A stretch of DNA of 64,000 bases from NCBI GenBank assembly GCA_000231825.2, contig JH720359.1, positions 87,676-151,675 of the forward strand, given 5' to 3'. A program made the position numbers and the translations under genes. The stretch comes from Tetrahymena elliotti 4EA (lineage: Eukaryota > Ciliophora > Oligohymenophorea > Hymenostomatida > Tetrahymenidae). Each line of letters starts with the position of its first letter. Position 1 is the first letter of the stretch. The notes under the pieces are model-generated. The model did no database searches. It saw only the letters and a list, made by a program, of their open reading frames with translations, and was not told the DNA's origin. This document shows, in pieces, positions 37,786 through 48,612 of this stretch.

Positions 37786-38089
37786 AAATTAAGAACAAAA
37801 AATTTTGATTTTTATAATAAAATGATTTATTTAAAATTTATACATTTTTATTTGTATTTTATTTTGTAAAATATTTTCCTTTCCTAAATATCAAATCAAT
37901 TTAAACATTTTTAAAATTTAAGATTTATTCAAAGAGCGTCGTCGCGTCTCATATTCAAATAAATATTAAGTCTTATTAAAATTTAATTAATTAGGAAGTT
38001 GTGTCTTTTAAATTTTAAAGATGAATTTTTTCATCAAAAATAAATAAATAATTAATTAATTTTAATTTAAAAACAATAAAATATTAGAA
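37786..38089. other. Intergenic
   Basis: About 300 bp between two plus-strand genes. A short GC-richer patch (GAGCGTCGTCGCGTCTC near 37935) stands out from the A/T background, but nothing around it identifies it. Confidence 0.5.
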
Positions 38090-40052
38090 ATGGAAAAAGG
38101 ATTCAGTCAAATATCAGATTAAAATCAGTTTGATAAGTTATAGCAGAAATTAGATGAACTAAGAAAACAGCAAGGGCATCTAGAAAAGTACCATGAAAGA
38201 TACAGAATCAATAAAAAAATCATTAAAGTTTTCTTATTAATTCTTAAAATAAAAAGTTTTTTAAAACATTTATAAATAATAAAGGAATGGGGTAACTTAC
38301 TCAAGAAGACTAAGCAAGGAGCTTAAAAAATTTTAGCCACTTAACTAAAATATATGGAGGCTTGTTATGATGATGTTGAACAAATTAATAATATAGACTA
38401 AATCTTAAATTAAACAAAAGAAATGCTAAATAGCTTTTGTGGATAAGTAAAAGAAAAAAATATTTTTAAGTCCTTTAATTAATTGAAACAAAAATTGTAG
38501 GTCTCTTCATATGAAAATGAATTGTTGAAGCAACACCTACAATTGAAAGAGCAAGGAAAAAAGCTTTCTCAAATTGATAAATATGTAAAAAACATTTTTT
38601 AATTTAATTGACCCTCTAATTTTATTTTAATTAATTAGGTTAAAGATTCTTATAAAACCGAAAAAGAATTTTATGATTAGATCAATAAAAAATTTAAAGA
38701 CTAACAATAAAAAATCTCAAAGAACTCTCTGTTAAATTTTAAAATGATTGTAAATATACTACTTATCTTTTAATTCAATACATATTATCTAAACAAAAGC
38801 CTTCTCTTGATCAAGGCGACTAAAGTGCTTCTAAAGACTAGTCATCTCTTTTGTAAACTAACTAAAGCTTTATTAAAACTACTGCAGGGGCATTTATTTA
38901 GGCTTTGGAAATTTTTCACTATGAGATTGAGTAGTAAATGATCATTTCTACGAATAAATGCTATTAATGTGCTTAGTGTGTCTAAAAAGCAATGAAAAAT
39001 TTTGATTTTCAAAATTTGAATTCTCAAATTCCTGATTATGTCATATAAAAAAATCAACAAAAAAGCAACTAAATCTCTGAATTTATTTAAAATTCTAAAA
39101 AATCAAAAGTGCTCACAAGTTAATTTTTATCCTAGCACTGCTTAGATTAAAGCTTATGGAACTAAAACTTGAAAGATAATTTATAGAAATGTGAAATATC
39201 TACTATTTAAAAAAACTAAAAAGAAAGCTAGGCAAAAGGCAGCCAATATCAAACTATTAGCAAATATGTGAATCCTCAATTTAAGGCAAGCTTTAATCCA
39301 TACTCTCAGAATGAGAGTATTTAATGTAAAGTTAATTCTAATTAAACTAAAAAATATTTTTTTTATATTTTTCAATTAGATTCAAATGCATAAGAGATAA
39401 ATGTCTTACAAAATACACTCAAAAATTTAGAAAAAGGAAAAGCTAAGACCAAAACTTCAGAATAAAAATTTCCAATACAATCGGAAGTAAAGAATTATCT
39501 TTAAAAAATTTAAGTTTTTTGATACAAAAATGTAAAATAATAGAATATCTAGACTCCATAAAAATAAACTTTGAACATTTCTAAAGACCAAAGGATAAGA
39601 CAATCAAATTAAGTAAATTTCTAAATCTAATTATTTTTATGTTAAAATTTAATTTTGTTAAAAAGGAATCAAGTTATTCTAAGGAATTCTAATTTCCTGT
39701 TAATTAATCAGGTAAAATTTTTCTGTTTCATTAAAAAGATGTATTAAAATCAAAAGACTGTTAAGGGAGTGCAATATAAGAACAAAGAGTTCAGAAGAGC
39801 TAGAAAGAAAATAAGTAAATGCAGAATAGAGATGAATTACTATCAAATTAATCCAAAAGTTCCTAAGTAAATAATTATTTTTTCATTTTTCTCTCTAAAA
39901 AGAATTCTTTTAGTAAAAACAGATCTAAAAAAGTTGAAGAAAATAGATAAATATTTAACTTTAACAATTTTAAATTGTTGATAAATGTTGAAAAACTATT
40001 TAATATTATTTATTTAGGAGATTGCGTTTTATGTTTGATACCATTTTAGTGA
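38090..40052 (+). CDS. Coiled-coil protein of unknown function
   Basis: Starts at ATG 38090. An intron near 38230-38285 joins NKKII to KEWGNLLKK in phase. Further introns lie near 38586-38639, 38752-38800, 39327-39380, 39601-39663 and 39868-39901. The first 250 residues are charged, heptad-like helices rich in Lys/Glu/Gln. A middle segment has two closely spaced CxxC-like cysteines (KCYQCAQCVQKA), and the rest is S/N/Q/K-rich. The terminal exon reads to TGA 40050-40052. No known domain is recognised. The coiled-coil content and position between an Sfi1-repeat gene and a microtubule-inner-protein gene make a cytoskeletal role imaginable, but gene neighbours in ciliates are not reliable evidence. 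The internal exons are supported by in-phase joining; the last exon is the least certain. Confidence 0.65.
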
Positions 40053-40510
40053 TATTTTTGGAAGAAAAAAATTAATTATATCTAAGATGTTTATTTTTGA
40101 TAACAACTATATTATAAATTTAATTCAAAGATCAAATAATTTGATAATAGATTATCTTGAGTGTTTCAATCAAGTCAATTAATTTTTGATTTTGGTTGAT
40201 AAATATCTATCTATCTTTTATGGTTTCTTACCAGATTAGTAGTTAATTTCTTAACAACACAATAAATATTGTTGGCTATTTAAGTTTCAGTTATTATTTT
40301 GTATTTATTATCAAGCCTTTCTTGTCAAGGCTCTTTTCCTAATAAAAATTTGATGGGTGAACAAACAAATTTTTCATAGACTGCTCAGATTTCATTCATT
40401 TTTATTAAGAAATAAAATATCGCAAAAGCTTAATTAATATTCATAAAAATAATAAAAAGAAAACAAATAAACTAACAAAGAAATAAATACAAGCTAAAAC
40501 ATAAAGTAGA
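40053..40510. other. Intergenic, no gene seen
   Basis: About 460 bp of A/T-rich spacer upstream of the CIMIP2-like gene. Confidence 0.55.
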
Positions 40511-41761
40511 ATGAGTCAATACGCATATGACTATAACCCAGCAAAAACTCAAAGTTTATAAAGTAGACCTATTGAGCATAACAAATTTTCAGCATGGACA
40601 GGCGATTAGCTTTATCGTACATCTTATGGAACTCATTGGACAAGCGTATCATATTAACAAGATTTTAATCATAATGCAGAATATGAATGTCTTAAATGAT
40701 AAAATACTGAAAAATAATAATGTCTTTTTTTATTAATGAAAACAAATTTTACTTAGCATAATAATTAAATAAAGGTTGCAAAGAAGTTGCAAATATTTTA
40801 AAATTATAGGAATTTAGTTATAATCTGCAAATACTAAATAGAACAAAAAAAGCAATTTATTGAGATATTAAATATTTTTAATAATATATTAGAAACCTTA
40901 AGAACCTAAAGCTCATGTTCCTCCTGGCTATGCAGGATATATTCCTGGTTTGAAGCCTAATAATCAATATGGAGCTTCATATGGTGAGATTGCTAAGAAT
41001 TGTTTGAGTAACCCAAAAGTAGCTCAAAATCCCTTCAAGTTGTCTTCAACTGGATTCAATTATTAAAGACATGGTAAAGTTACTAACGATTTACAAAATA
41101 ATAATAATAATATGATGATAAAATAAAAATTAAGAAGTTATATTTTATAATAATAGATTTTAGAGACCCATCTTTAACTGCAACTACTCATAAATTTGGT
41201 GCCCAGACTTTGTTAAAAAATCATCCTAGCATTGATGTAATAATATTTTTAAAAGATAAAAGAAGATATTTGAATATCTTAATTTCACATTTTTGTATTT
41301 TAATAAGACAATTTTACAAATTTACTTATCTCAAATGTTAAAAAAGTTTCAATAAATAAATCTTTTCAATTACAAATTTATATATTATATCCAGCAAAAA
41401 AGCAATAATTGGTAGTCATAAACTCATGATAGTTTTAAAAATCCTCAACATAGACCTAACCCTACATATAGAGAAACAGATAAAAATCTTTAAACTGAAA
41501 AATACTTTACTAAGACTTCTGGTTTCTAACAAAACCATACAACTTTTGACCGTACAGGATGGGTCCCAGAAAAAGTTCTTCATGGTAAATAAATGATTTT
41601 TAAAGATTTAATCTTTATTTATTTTTCATATAAAAGCTGATAGAACTACTTCTGAATACAGAATACATTTCAATAAATAAGTACCATTCCACAGAGACAC
41701 AGTATTATTTAAAGAGAGAAGACTCCCTGCTAAGGAATATAACTACAAGTACATGGGTTGA
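40511..41761 (+). CDS. CIMIP2/FAM166-like ciliary microtubule inner protein
   Basis: Starts at ATG 40511 and ends at TGA 41759-41761, in about five exons. Exon 1 encodes SAWTGDQLYRTSYGTHW and ends near 40687. The second exon carries the hallmark HVPPGYAGYIPGLKP followed by QYGASYGEI, which matches the PGYxGxxP...FGxTxG signature of the CIMIP2/FAM166 (DUF2475) family. The later exons encode Pro/Tyr/Thr-rich extended segments ending ERRLPAKEYNYKYMG. Introns at about 41075-41159, 41240-41395 and 41585-41637 join in phase. Family members lie inside the lumen of doublet microtubules in motile cilia and stabilise them, so this is most likely an axonemal microtubule inner protein. The first intron would use a GTCT donor, which is unusual, so the junction between exons 1 and 2 is the weakest part of the model. 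Confidence 0.75.
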
Positions 41762-42688
41762 ACAAGAATAAAAATAATAAAATAAATAAGATGCTAATTT
41801 AGCTTGTGTTTAATAAACATTTTAAAGCAGCAAGCTTGATTTACCTAACATATAATTAAATATAAAGGCTTACAAATATTATTGTTTAAGCAGACAAATA
41901 ATCTGCTTATTTCTTATTAGTATTTTCATTTTTTCTTTTTAAAATATATATATTACTATTAAGCAAAATTATCAAAGCAAAATAATGTCTATTTATTTAG
42001 TTGATTAAAATTCTACATTTAAATAATATTTTTCTTTTTCAAATTATCAACCTTATTACTCGAAAACAAAAATAACATTTTAATTTAGTTTTTAATGACC
42101 TCTAAATTATTTTAAGAATATGAAGGTTTTATTAAAATGATTCATTTCATTTTAGGAAATAAAATAGTTGTAATTTATCATCATTTAGAAATGGTTTTAC
42201 TTTAAAATTTATGATATTTTTATTTGTAGAAAAGTACAAGGTTAAAATCTCTTCTCGTTTAGCTTATTACTGATATTCATTCAAAAACAAAATTTTATGA
42301 CAGACAGACAGATCTATTTAATTTATGATCAATCAATCATCATTTGAAAGTATTTTTTTCTTTTTAGTACAAATATTATTCATCAAAAATAAACAATTTT
42401 TTAATGAATTTCCTTGTTAGTTTTTGATTAATCATTATTAAATGTTATCTTTTTAGAATTTATCTTCGTTTATGATTAAGCAAAAATATATAAATCTTTA
42501 TTTGTTTTTTTTCGTATAAATTTATTCAATGAATTTCAGTTATTTCAACAAAAAGTAAAAAAATTAAAAAAAATTTTTTTAAAAAAAATAATTTCACTTT
42601 CAAATAATTACATCAATCATACCTCTCTATTTTTTTTCACATTAACAAAAATCCATAAACTGATATTATTTACTTTTTTTAAATTTAT
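41762..42688. other. Convergent intergenic region
   Basis: About 930 bp between the 3' ends of a plus-strand and a minus-strand gene. It is AT-rich with a GACAGACAGACAG-type microsatellite near 42300. No gene seen. Confidence 0.6.
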
Positions 42689-43309
42689 TCAAAGTTTTGC
42701 AATTGCTTACACTCTTTCCATTTTGAGTATGCTTAATATTTTTTTAAATTAAGGGTGTTTAGCGGTTCTAATCAATTCAAATATGACAGATTCAGAAGTA
42801 GCTAATATTGCTCCTTCATTCTCTAATCTTCTAAATGCGGTTGATCTGTCAATCTTTCTTTAACTAGATATTCCATCAGTGATCAAATAAACTTTATAAC
42901 CTAAAGATATTAAATCAAGAGTTGTTTATTAAATAGCTGCATGTGCTTCTACTCCAAACAGTATAGCTGTTTTGCGATGAGGGTATTTATTAAGGAATTA
43001 TTTAGTTTAATCGTTCACCATTGATAAAGACATTTTTTGAATTACTTAGCTATTGATTTAAGGTAACTCTTTTTGCAGATCTACAACCAAATTACCTAAT
43101 TTTTAAGGATTTTATTCTGTAGCTAAAACAGGAAGACCCAATAATGAAGCTGTTTTAATTAGTTATTTAGCCGTTCCAATAATTGTATCAAAAGAAAATA
43201 TATGCTTATGAAAAGAACTTTGCTAATCACATGATAGAAATATTGTTTCCTCAATTTCTATTCTATGTGGTTACTATATTTGAATCTTGCTATTTTTATT
43301 ATTTTCCAT
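42689..43309 (-). CDS. Isochorismatase-domain protein lacking catalytic Cys
   Basis: An intronless 206-residue protein from ATG 43309 to TGA 42689-42691, the usual length for ISOC1/ISOC2-type proteins. The cysteine-hydrolase fold is clear: TIFLSCDQQ supplies the catalytic Asp at residue 28, VLATEQNPQKLG supplies the Lys at about residue 70, and the VLATEQ, QTTLDLI and TSESVIFELI segments, with the AKHPQFK end, follow ISOC proteins closely. The third catalytic residue, a Cys in the family's GIEAxxC segment, is Ala here (GVEAHAAIQQTT, about residue 125). Family knowledge says this Cys is the nucleophile, so the protein should not hydrolyse by the usual mechanism. It may be a pseudoenzyme, act as a binding protein, or use another chemistry. 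The rest is well conserved, so it does not look like a decaying gene. Confidence 0.9.
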
Positions 43310-44176
43310 TTAATAAGATTATGTAATTATTTTTAATTAATTTATATTATAATAAAATAAAGATACATAGACTGAAAGATAGATAGATATATTGATTGAT
43401 TGGTTGATGAAAAACAATAATTAAATTTCTATATCTCATACAACATTATCAGGAAATTTTATAAATTTTATTTACAATGTAAGCAAAATGTTATGATATT
43501 AATCAGAATATTTTAATTACAGTGTATTTTAATACTAATAAAAATATTGAATTGTTTGTTATTTCATAATTTCAAAAAAATAATTTTCTCATGAATTACT
43601 TGTTTGCAACTCTTTGGTAATTTTATTATTTTTTCAATTAAAAATAAAATGCTAACATAACTTTAATAAAAATGAAATTTGAAAATATTTGTTAAAACAT
43701 CCAAGAATATTATTAAAAAAAAATCATAATTAAGTATTTGATTGCAAAAGAAATAAAAGAAATGTAAGTTAAATACAGTATGATAATTTTTTTATATAAT
43801 TTATGAATTAATTAGAATTTATACTTTGAAAGACTTAATTTGAGAGAATACATATCTTATCCAAACTAACCTCTATAATAACAAGGTAGATTCTTTTTGA
43901 TATATTCAATATTTTATTAGTAACTATCTGCATATGTCTACAATTTATTGATTACTTCTGTTTGAACTTATGAAGACCTTAGTTAGTTCAAGGTTAGGAA
44001 AATAAATAAATTTTTATTAGGTTTTTTGTAAATTAATTTTAAAATAGTCTAATGAAAAGCAAGTTATTTTTTACTCTCTCAATTAAAATAGTAAGGGATT
44101 ATATTTTATTTTTTATTTAGTGAATTTAATTATTTTTTCTATTAATATTATTACACATGATTATTAAATATTCTTT
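43310..44176. other. Intergenic; possible extra exon of the ZSWIM2-like gene
   Basis: Mostly A/T spacer with a GATA/GATT-type microsatellite near 43370-43410. On the minus strand 44048-43825 forms an exon-like block with an ATTAG acceptor and a GTATAA donor. It encodes a helical segment containing QVQTEVINKLQTYADSYQQN, and it joins in phase to the codon before a GTCTAA donor-like site near 44188. It could be a spliced C-terminal exon of the neighbouring gene or a chance frame. Confidence 0.4.
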
Positions 44177-47154
44177 TCAATATTAGACATCTTGGTTTTA
44201 ATTTATTCTTGGCTAAGGTTTTGAAGATAAACCTACTATTTCAAATTAATTTTATAGCACAATTGGTGGCTTAAATTATTATCCATGCTTTTATTAATTG
44301 ATTCTTTAAGATTTAGATATCATTAATTTTTGATTAAGACTTATTCCTTACTTGATATTTTTATTTAAGTCTCTGTCATTTTTGATACCTCTATTATTTA
44401 CTGTATTAGTATTAATAAAAGTATTACCTCTGATCGTCAAATCGTCTTGTTGCTGACTGTTTAAATTTATTTCATATTCTTGTTCTGATTATTGATTGTT
44501 TAAAGATTATAAATTAGTTTTTGAACTAAGAGCAGTTGTATTTTGATGACTCAATGAGTAAGAAGAGGCCCTTTCATTATTTTAAGTAAAATGATCATAC
44601 TCTTCTTATTCCTGTATATCTTTTTATTTCATTTCATTGTTTTTATTTGGTAAATCATTATCTACCATATTTAAAAGAGTATTTGTGCAGGTGTTTAATT
44701 AATCATTATTTCCGCCAAACTATTTTTCATACTATTCAATTAACTATCTTTAAAATTCTTCATCTTCATCTTCTATTAAACAGGAATCATTTTATTAGTT
44801 TTATTTTACTTATATTGTATTTTTATATTCTTGGTTATTATCTTATTCTATTACTTCATTTTAGTTTTAGAAGTAGCTCTCTTTACATTCTTCTTCTTCT
44901 TACTAGTCATCATCTGATTATTGAGAGTTTTTAAAAATTTATTTAGGTAAATTATTATCCTATTATGTTTGATTGTTAGAATAACTAAAATTTTAATTAT
45001 TTTAATAAATATTTTCATCTTAATCATAATAATCACATTAGTCTTATTCATTATAATTTAAGCTAGATTTCATTTAATTTGAGAGTAAAATATTTTCATT
45101 TTAATAAGGATTGAAGCTCTAAGTAGCACTAAATTCTTGATTGTTTTATTGTTTTTATGAGTTTCTTCTGTTAAATTGATTGAAGGTATTACCTCTAATT
45201 GTAGAATCCTCTTCATTCTTTTATTTTTTGTTTAATATTTCTTTACCAATAAGCTAAAACTCACCTTGTTGTATTTATTGTTATAAGTTTTCTTTCTACT
45301 CTCTGATTCGACTATTTAAGTCATTTTTAATAACTTATTATTATCTAACAATAGGAGGTTTACTTCCAGGAGTTGTCTTTTTTATTCTAAAATTTGATGT
45401 CCTTTTTGTATTTTAACTTAGTCCTTCTTATTAAATGTCAGTCATACTTCTTTTCTCTCCATTTATCTCTAACTATCCAACTATATTATTTTATTAATTT
45501 GAAATTGGCATAAGCAAATTCCCAGTTAATGCTAAATCAAGGTTATTTTCTTTGGTGTTTTAACTTGCTTTAAGTTTATCTGATAACACTTTTTACTTTA
45601 AACTATTACCCTTTTTTTATTATCCCTTCAGTTAATCTGTGTCAGATTCTTTGATACTTTACTATTTATCTTAATTCTATTCATTTTATGCTACCTTTTT
45701 ACTCTTCGCCTGGAATGCTGAAACATATCCTTTAAGAATTGGTGTTTTACATGTTGGACATTCTATTTCATTTTAAGAAATTAGTTTCTTCAAACAAAGA
45801 GAATCAATTCCATGACCACAAGATAGTTTTCTCATGAGACCATGATTGTCGATTTGATTACATAATGAACAATTATTTTTAGATTTATTCATTTCTTATC
45901 CTATGATCGAGAGACCAGACTGCAATTACATCTCTTGATTTATGTCTTTAAATTAGCTAAAGCAAGAAACGAAGTAATCTGTTAAATTATTAAATATCTA
46001 AGTAGGCTTAAGATCAATATTATTTATTTAGCGATGATTTATAACATCAAGTCCAGTTCTCAACACATTTAAATTTCCAAATGATGGTTTTTTAATTCTT
46101 TAAGGGGCTATTTCCCATTCTTAATCTTTTTTCTTCTTCAATAAAAACTTTTGATGTATAGGGTGCTAATTTGAATCATAGCAGTAATGGCAAAGATCTA
46201 AATTATCACAATATAAGCAGTGAAAAAGATTTCCTAAAATATTCTTTTTATTGCATCCACTGCATGTTTTTCCAAAATGAGTTACATACTTAACATTAAA
46301 TTCATCTTCATCCCTTCTAATGTCATCAAAAATTCCATTAGTCATGTCAGTTCTACACATTGGACAAGTAATCTTATCTCCACTGCTGAGTTTATGATCT
46401 ATCCAAACTCTTAAACATTTAATATGAAAATTATTTCCACATTTTTTTCTGCAGTATGTTAAAGGCTAATCATCTTTCATCTATTCCAAAAAAAAAAAAA
46501 ATTTATATTTTTGCGATTCAATTTGTAAAAAATTATAACAACCACAAAAATTCAAATTAAACTGATTGGTTGATTGATTTATACATTTAAATCAGTAGAA
46601 ACTGATAGAGAAAAAAATAAAAAATGAGAATCTTTAAATTTCCTAATTGAGCTCAATTAAATTACATCTTCTTAGCAAATAGGACAGATTGATTCTTCGT
46701 CTAGAGGTTGTCTTAATTATTATTTAGCATTTTTTAAAGCCTAATCTATCTTTTAAGTGCCTTATCTTGCTTATAAATAGCTTTACCTTGACTATGAACC
46801 ACCTCCAGCTCCTACATTCCCACGCTTCTACATATATTTTAAGTTAATAATATCCTCTGTTTCTTAGTCTGTATAGCTTCCCTACCATATAATCGGATTT
46901 TCTTAATTAACTCTAAATTTTTTAGACAAAACAAAAACTGTATGGATGCATTAATTGTTAATTCTTTATAGTTGACAGGTACAAGATATAATATAGCCAA
47001 TTTATATTCTATATTTTTCACCTTCTTCATCTTTAAATATAAACTAAGAAGGACCATTTTCACTTACTTAAAAAAGCTTAAGTTCCTGTGCTTATTCTAT
47101 TAGCTCCTTATACCCTTAGGGGATCTTAGAAGTATATCCACAAGAGCGACTCAT
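44177..47154 (-). CDS. ZSWIM2-like SWIM-RING-ZZ-RING ubiquitin ligase
   Basis: Two exons: 47154-46666 (163 codons) and 46480-44177 (768 codons), joined in phase 0 across a 185-nt intron, giving 930 residues. Domains in order: a SWIM zinc finger at about residues 70-90 (SCTC...QCIHTV, the CxC...CxH pattern), a first RING finger split by the intron (ICPICQED | then CRKKC, NNFHIKCLRVW, CPMC), a ZZ-type zinc finger (CSGCNKK...CLYCDNLDLCHYCYD), and a second RING (CSLCNQ...LSCGHGIDSLC...CPTC). This order is that of ZSWIM2 (MEX), an E3 ubiquitin ligase. The remaining ~530 residues are Q/N/E/S-rich and disordered. An extra C-terminal exon (43825-44048) is possible. ZSWIM2 is testis-linked in mammals; here a ciliary or basal-body role is only a guess. 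All zinc ligands I can place are present. Confidence 0.8.
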
Positions 47155-47467
47155 TTTTTGCTAAAGAATATAATATTATAATCAAACAATAAATAGAAAG
47201 AAAGAAAGAAATTAAATTGGCAAATTTAAATAATAGTTAAATAAAAAGAAATATAGGATGAATAGTTAAACAAAAACTACATTAAAAAGAAAGCAAAAAA
47301 ATAAAAATAATTTAAATATATAAAATAAATACAAAATAATTACATGAGTAAATTAGAAAGAATAAATAGATACATTTTTTATATATTAATAAAGCAATTA
47401 GTTATTTAATATTAAAGTAATTTGTATTTGTTCATGAAATTGATAATTTTTCTTGTTCTCTTTCCTT
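47155..47467. other. Intergenic, no gene seen
   Basis: About 310 bp that hold the 5' region of the ZSWIM2-like gene and the 3' flank of the next minus-strand gene. A/T-rich, with GAAA-type runs near 47195. Confidence 0.5.
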
Positions 47468-48436
47468 TCATTTGTAATCAATTTGGCTGATTCTTCTCTT
47501 CCAATTTATTTCAATATCTTCTTAAAAGGAAAGGAGCTACTTTAGGAATAAGTGTCTTTATTTTACAACTCCATCAAAGGATTTATTTCCTACTATAATA
47601 AATATTCTTACATCAATTAGTACATACTAAAGTAGAGTACACATATCTATTGCTTATAGAATATGATGAATCATAGTTGGCTCAAAAATATATATTTGAA
47701 ATTGTGAATAAATAGTATTAGTCTTCTTATCAAAGAAGAAACTATATCTCTTTTATTGGCTATTATATTATTCTAAAAAAATAATCATTTCATCGTGGTG
47801 GCACTCTTTCAGCTACAAATTTTCTATAGAACATTTAATTTGAATAAAGTTATCTACTTCTTCAAAACCATCAAAAAAATGTCTGCCTTTTTATTATTCT
47901 TGAAGTGTAGTTAAATCATTTTTAGGAAAAATAATAAGTATTGTGATTAATTTATCAGAATCACTAGTTTAATAATAGTTTTGGTTCAGGTTTTCAGTTT
48001 ATTAACCTATTTTTTGTTAAATTTTCAACTACTTTTTTGAAACATCGTACTCGCACAACCCGTCTTCAACACTTTATGATGGATTTTTAAATTTTTTAAA
48101 AATTTGTTTCAGTTTTGAAATTATTTTATCAATATGCTCTTTTACAAATTGTTCAGATTGCTTTAGATCATTTGCTTATTATAAAAATTTGCTTTAATCC
48201 AACTCTAATTCATACGTTTCTATCATCTATCTCAAATTTGAATCTTCTTATATGGTATTTATATAGCAAGATTAGGCATTATGCTAGTATGATCTAGATC
48301 TATAATTTGAATATTAGTATTATGCTAAAACTTATTTATCTTCTTTTTATAATTGATATGATATTTTTTCTGTCGGTGCTAGAGTTGAATTTTTTTATGA
48401 GTGAGGTGTAGTTATTGGTTATTCTTATTAACTCAT
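47468..48436 (-). CDS. Unknown 322-aa protein, helical N-terminal half
   Basis: An intronless frame of 323 codons from ATG 48436 to TGA 47468-47470. The first ~70 residues are polar and Q/S/Y-rich. They are followed by a helical stretch (SNLRQMIETYELELDQSKFL, then EQFVKEHIDKIISKLKQIF) and then a folded-looking half with alternating hydrophobic and aromatic residues (LITILIIFPKNDL, RHFFDGFEEVDNFIQI, SFFFDKKTNTIYSQFQIYIF). No transmembrane segment or known motif is evident. I do not recognise the family. It lies between a ubiquitin-ligase gene and a transporter gene on the same strand, with about 175 bp separating it from the latter. The long open frame, lack of TGA and consistent codon character support a real gene. 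Confidence 0.75.
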
Positions 48437-48612
48437 AAACAATAATTTAATAAGATTAATTTTTTAAACAAAAAAAATATTAATTTTAAAGGTTAATTTA
48501 TAGATGCGAATATTAAATAAATTGAGAATTATTCTTTCAAAATTTTCCCAAATAAATAATCCAAGTAGTATTATTTTTAATGCATTTATTTATAAATAAA
48601 CTAAATAAGATA

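Noticed and set aside
44647..45051. Overlapping frames on both strands (95 and 66 aa)
   Set aside because: Both are shadows of the Q/N/E-rich C-terminal part of the ZSWIM2-like gene, whose own frame is continuous from the zinc modules.
46839..47063. 74-aa minus-strand open frame
   Set aside because: It is a different frame over the SWIM-finger exon; the true frame carries the CxC...CxH zinc pattern and joins the RING exon in phase.
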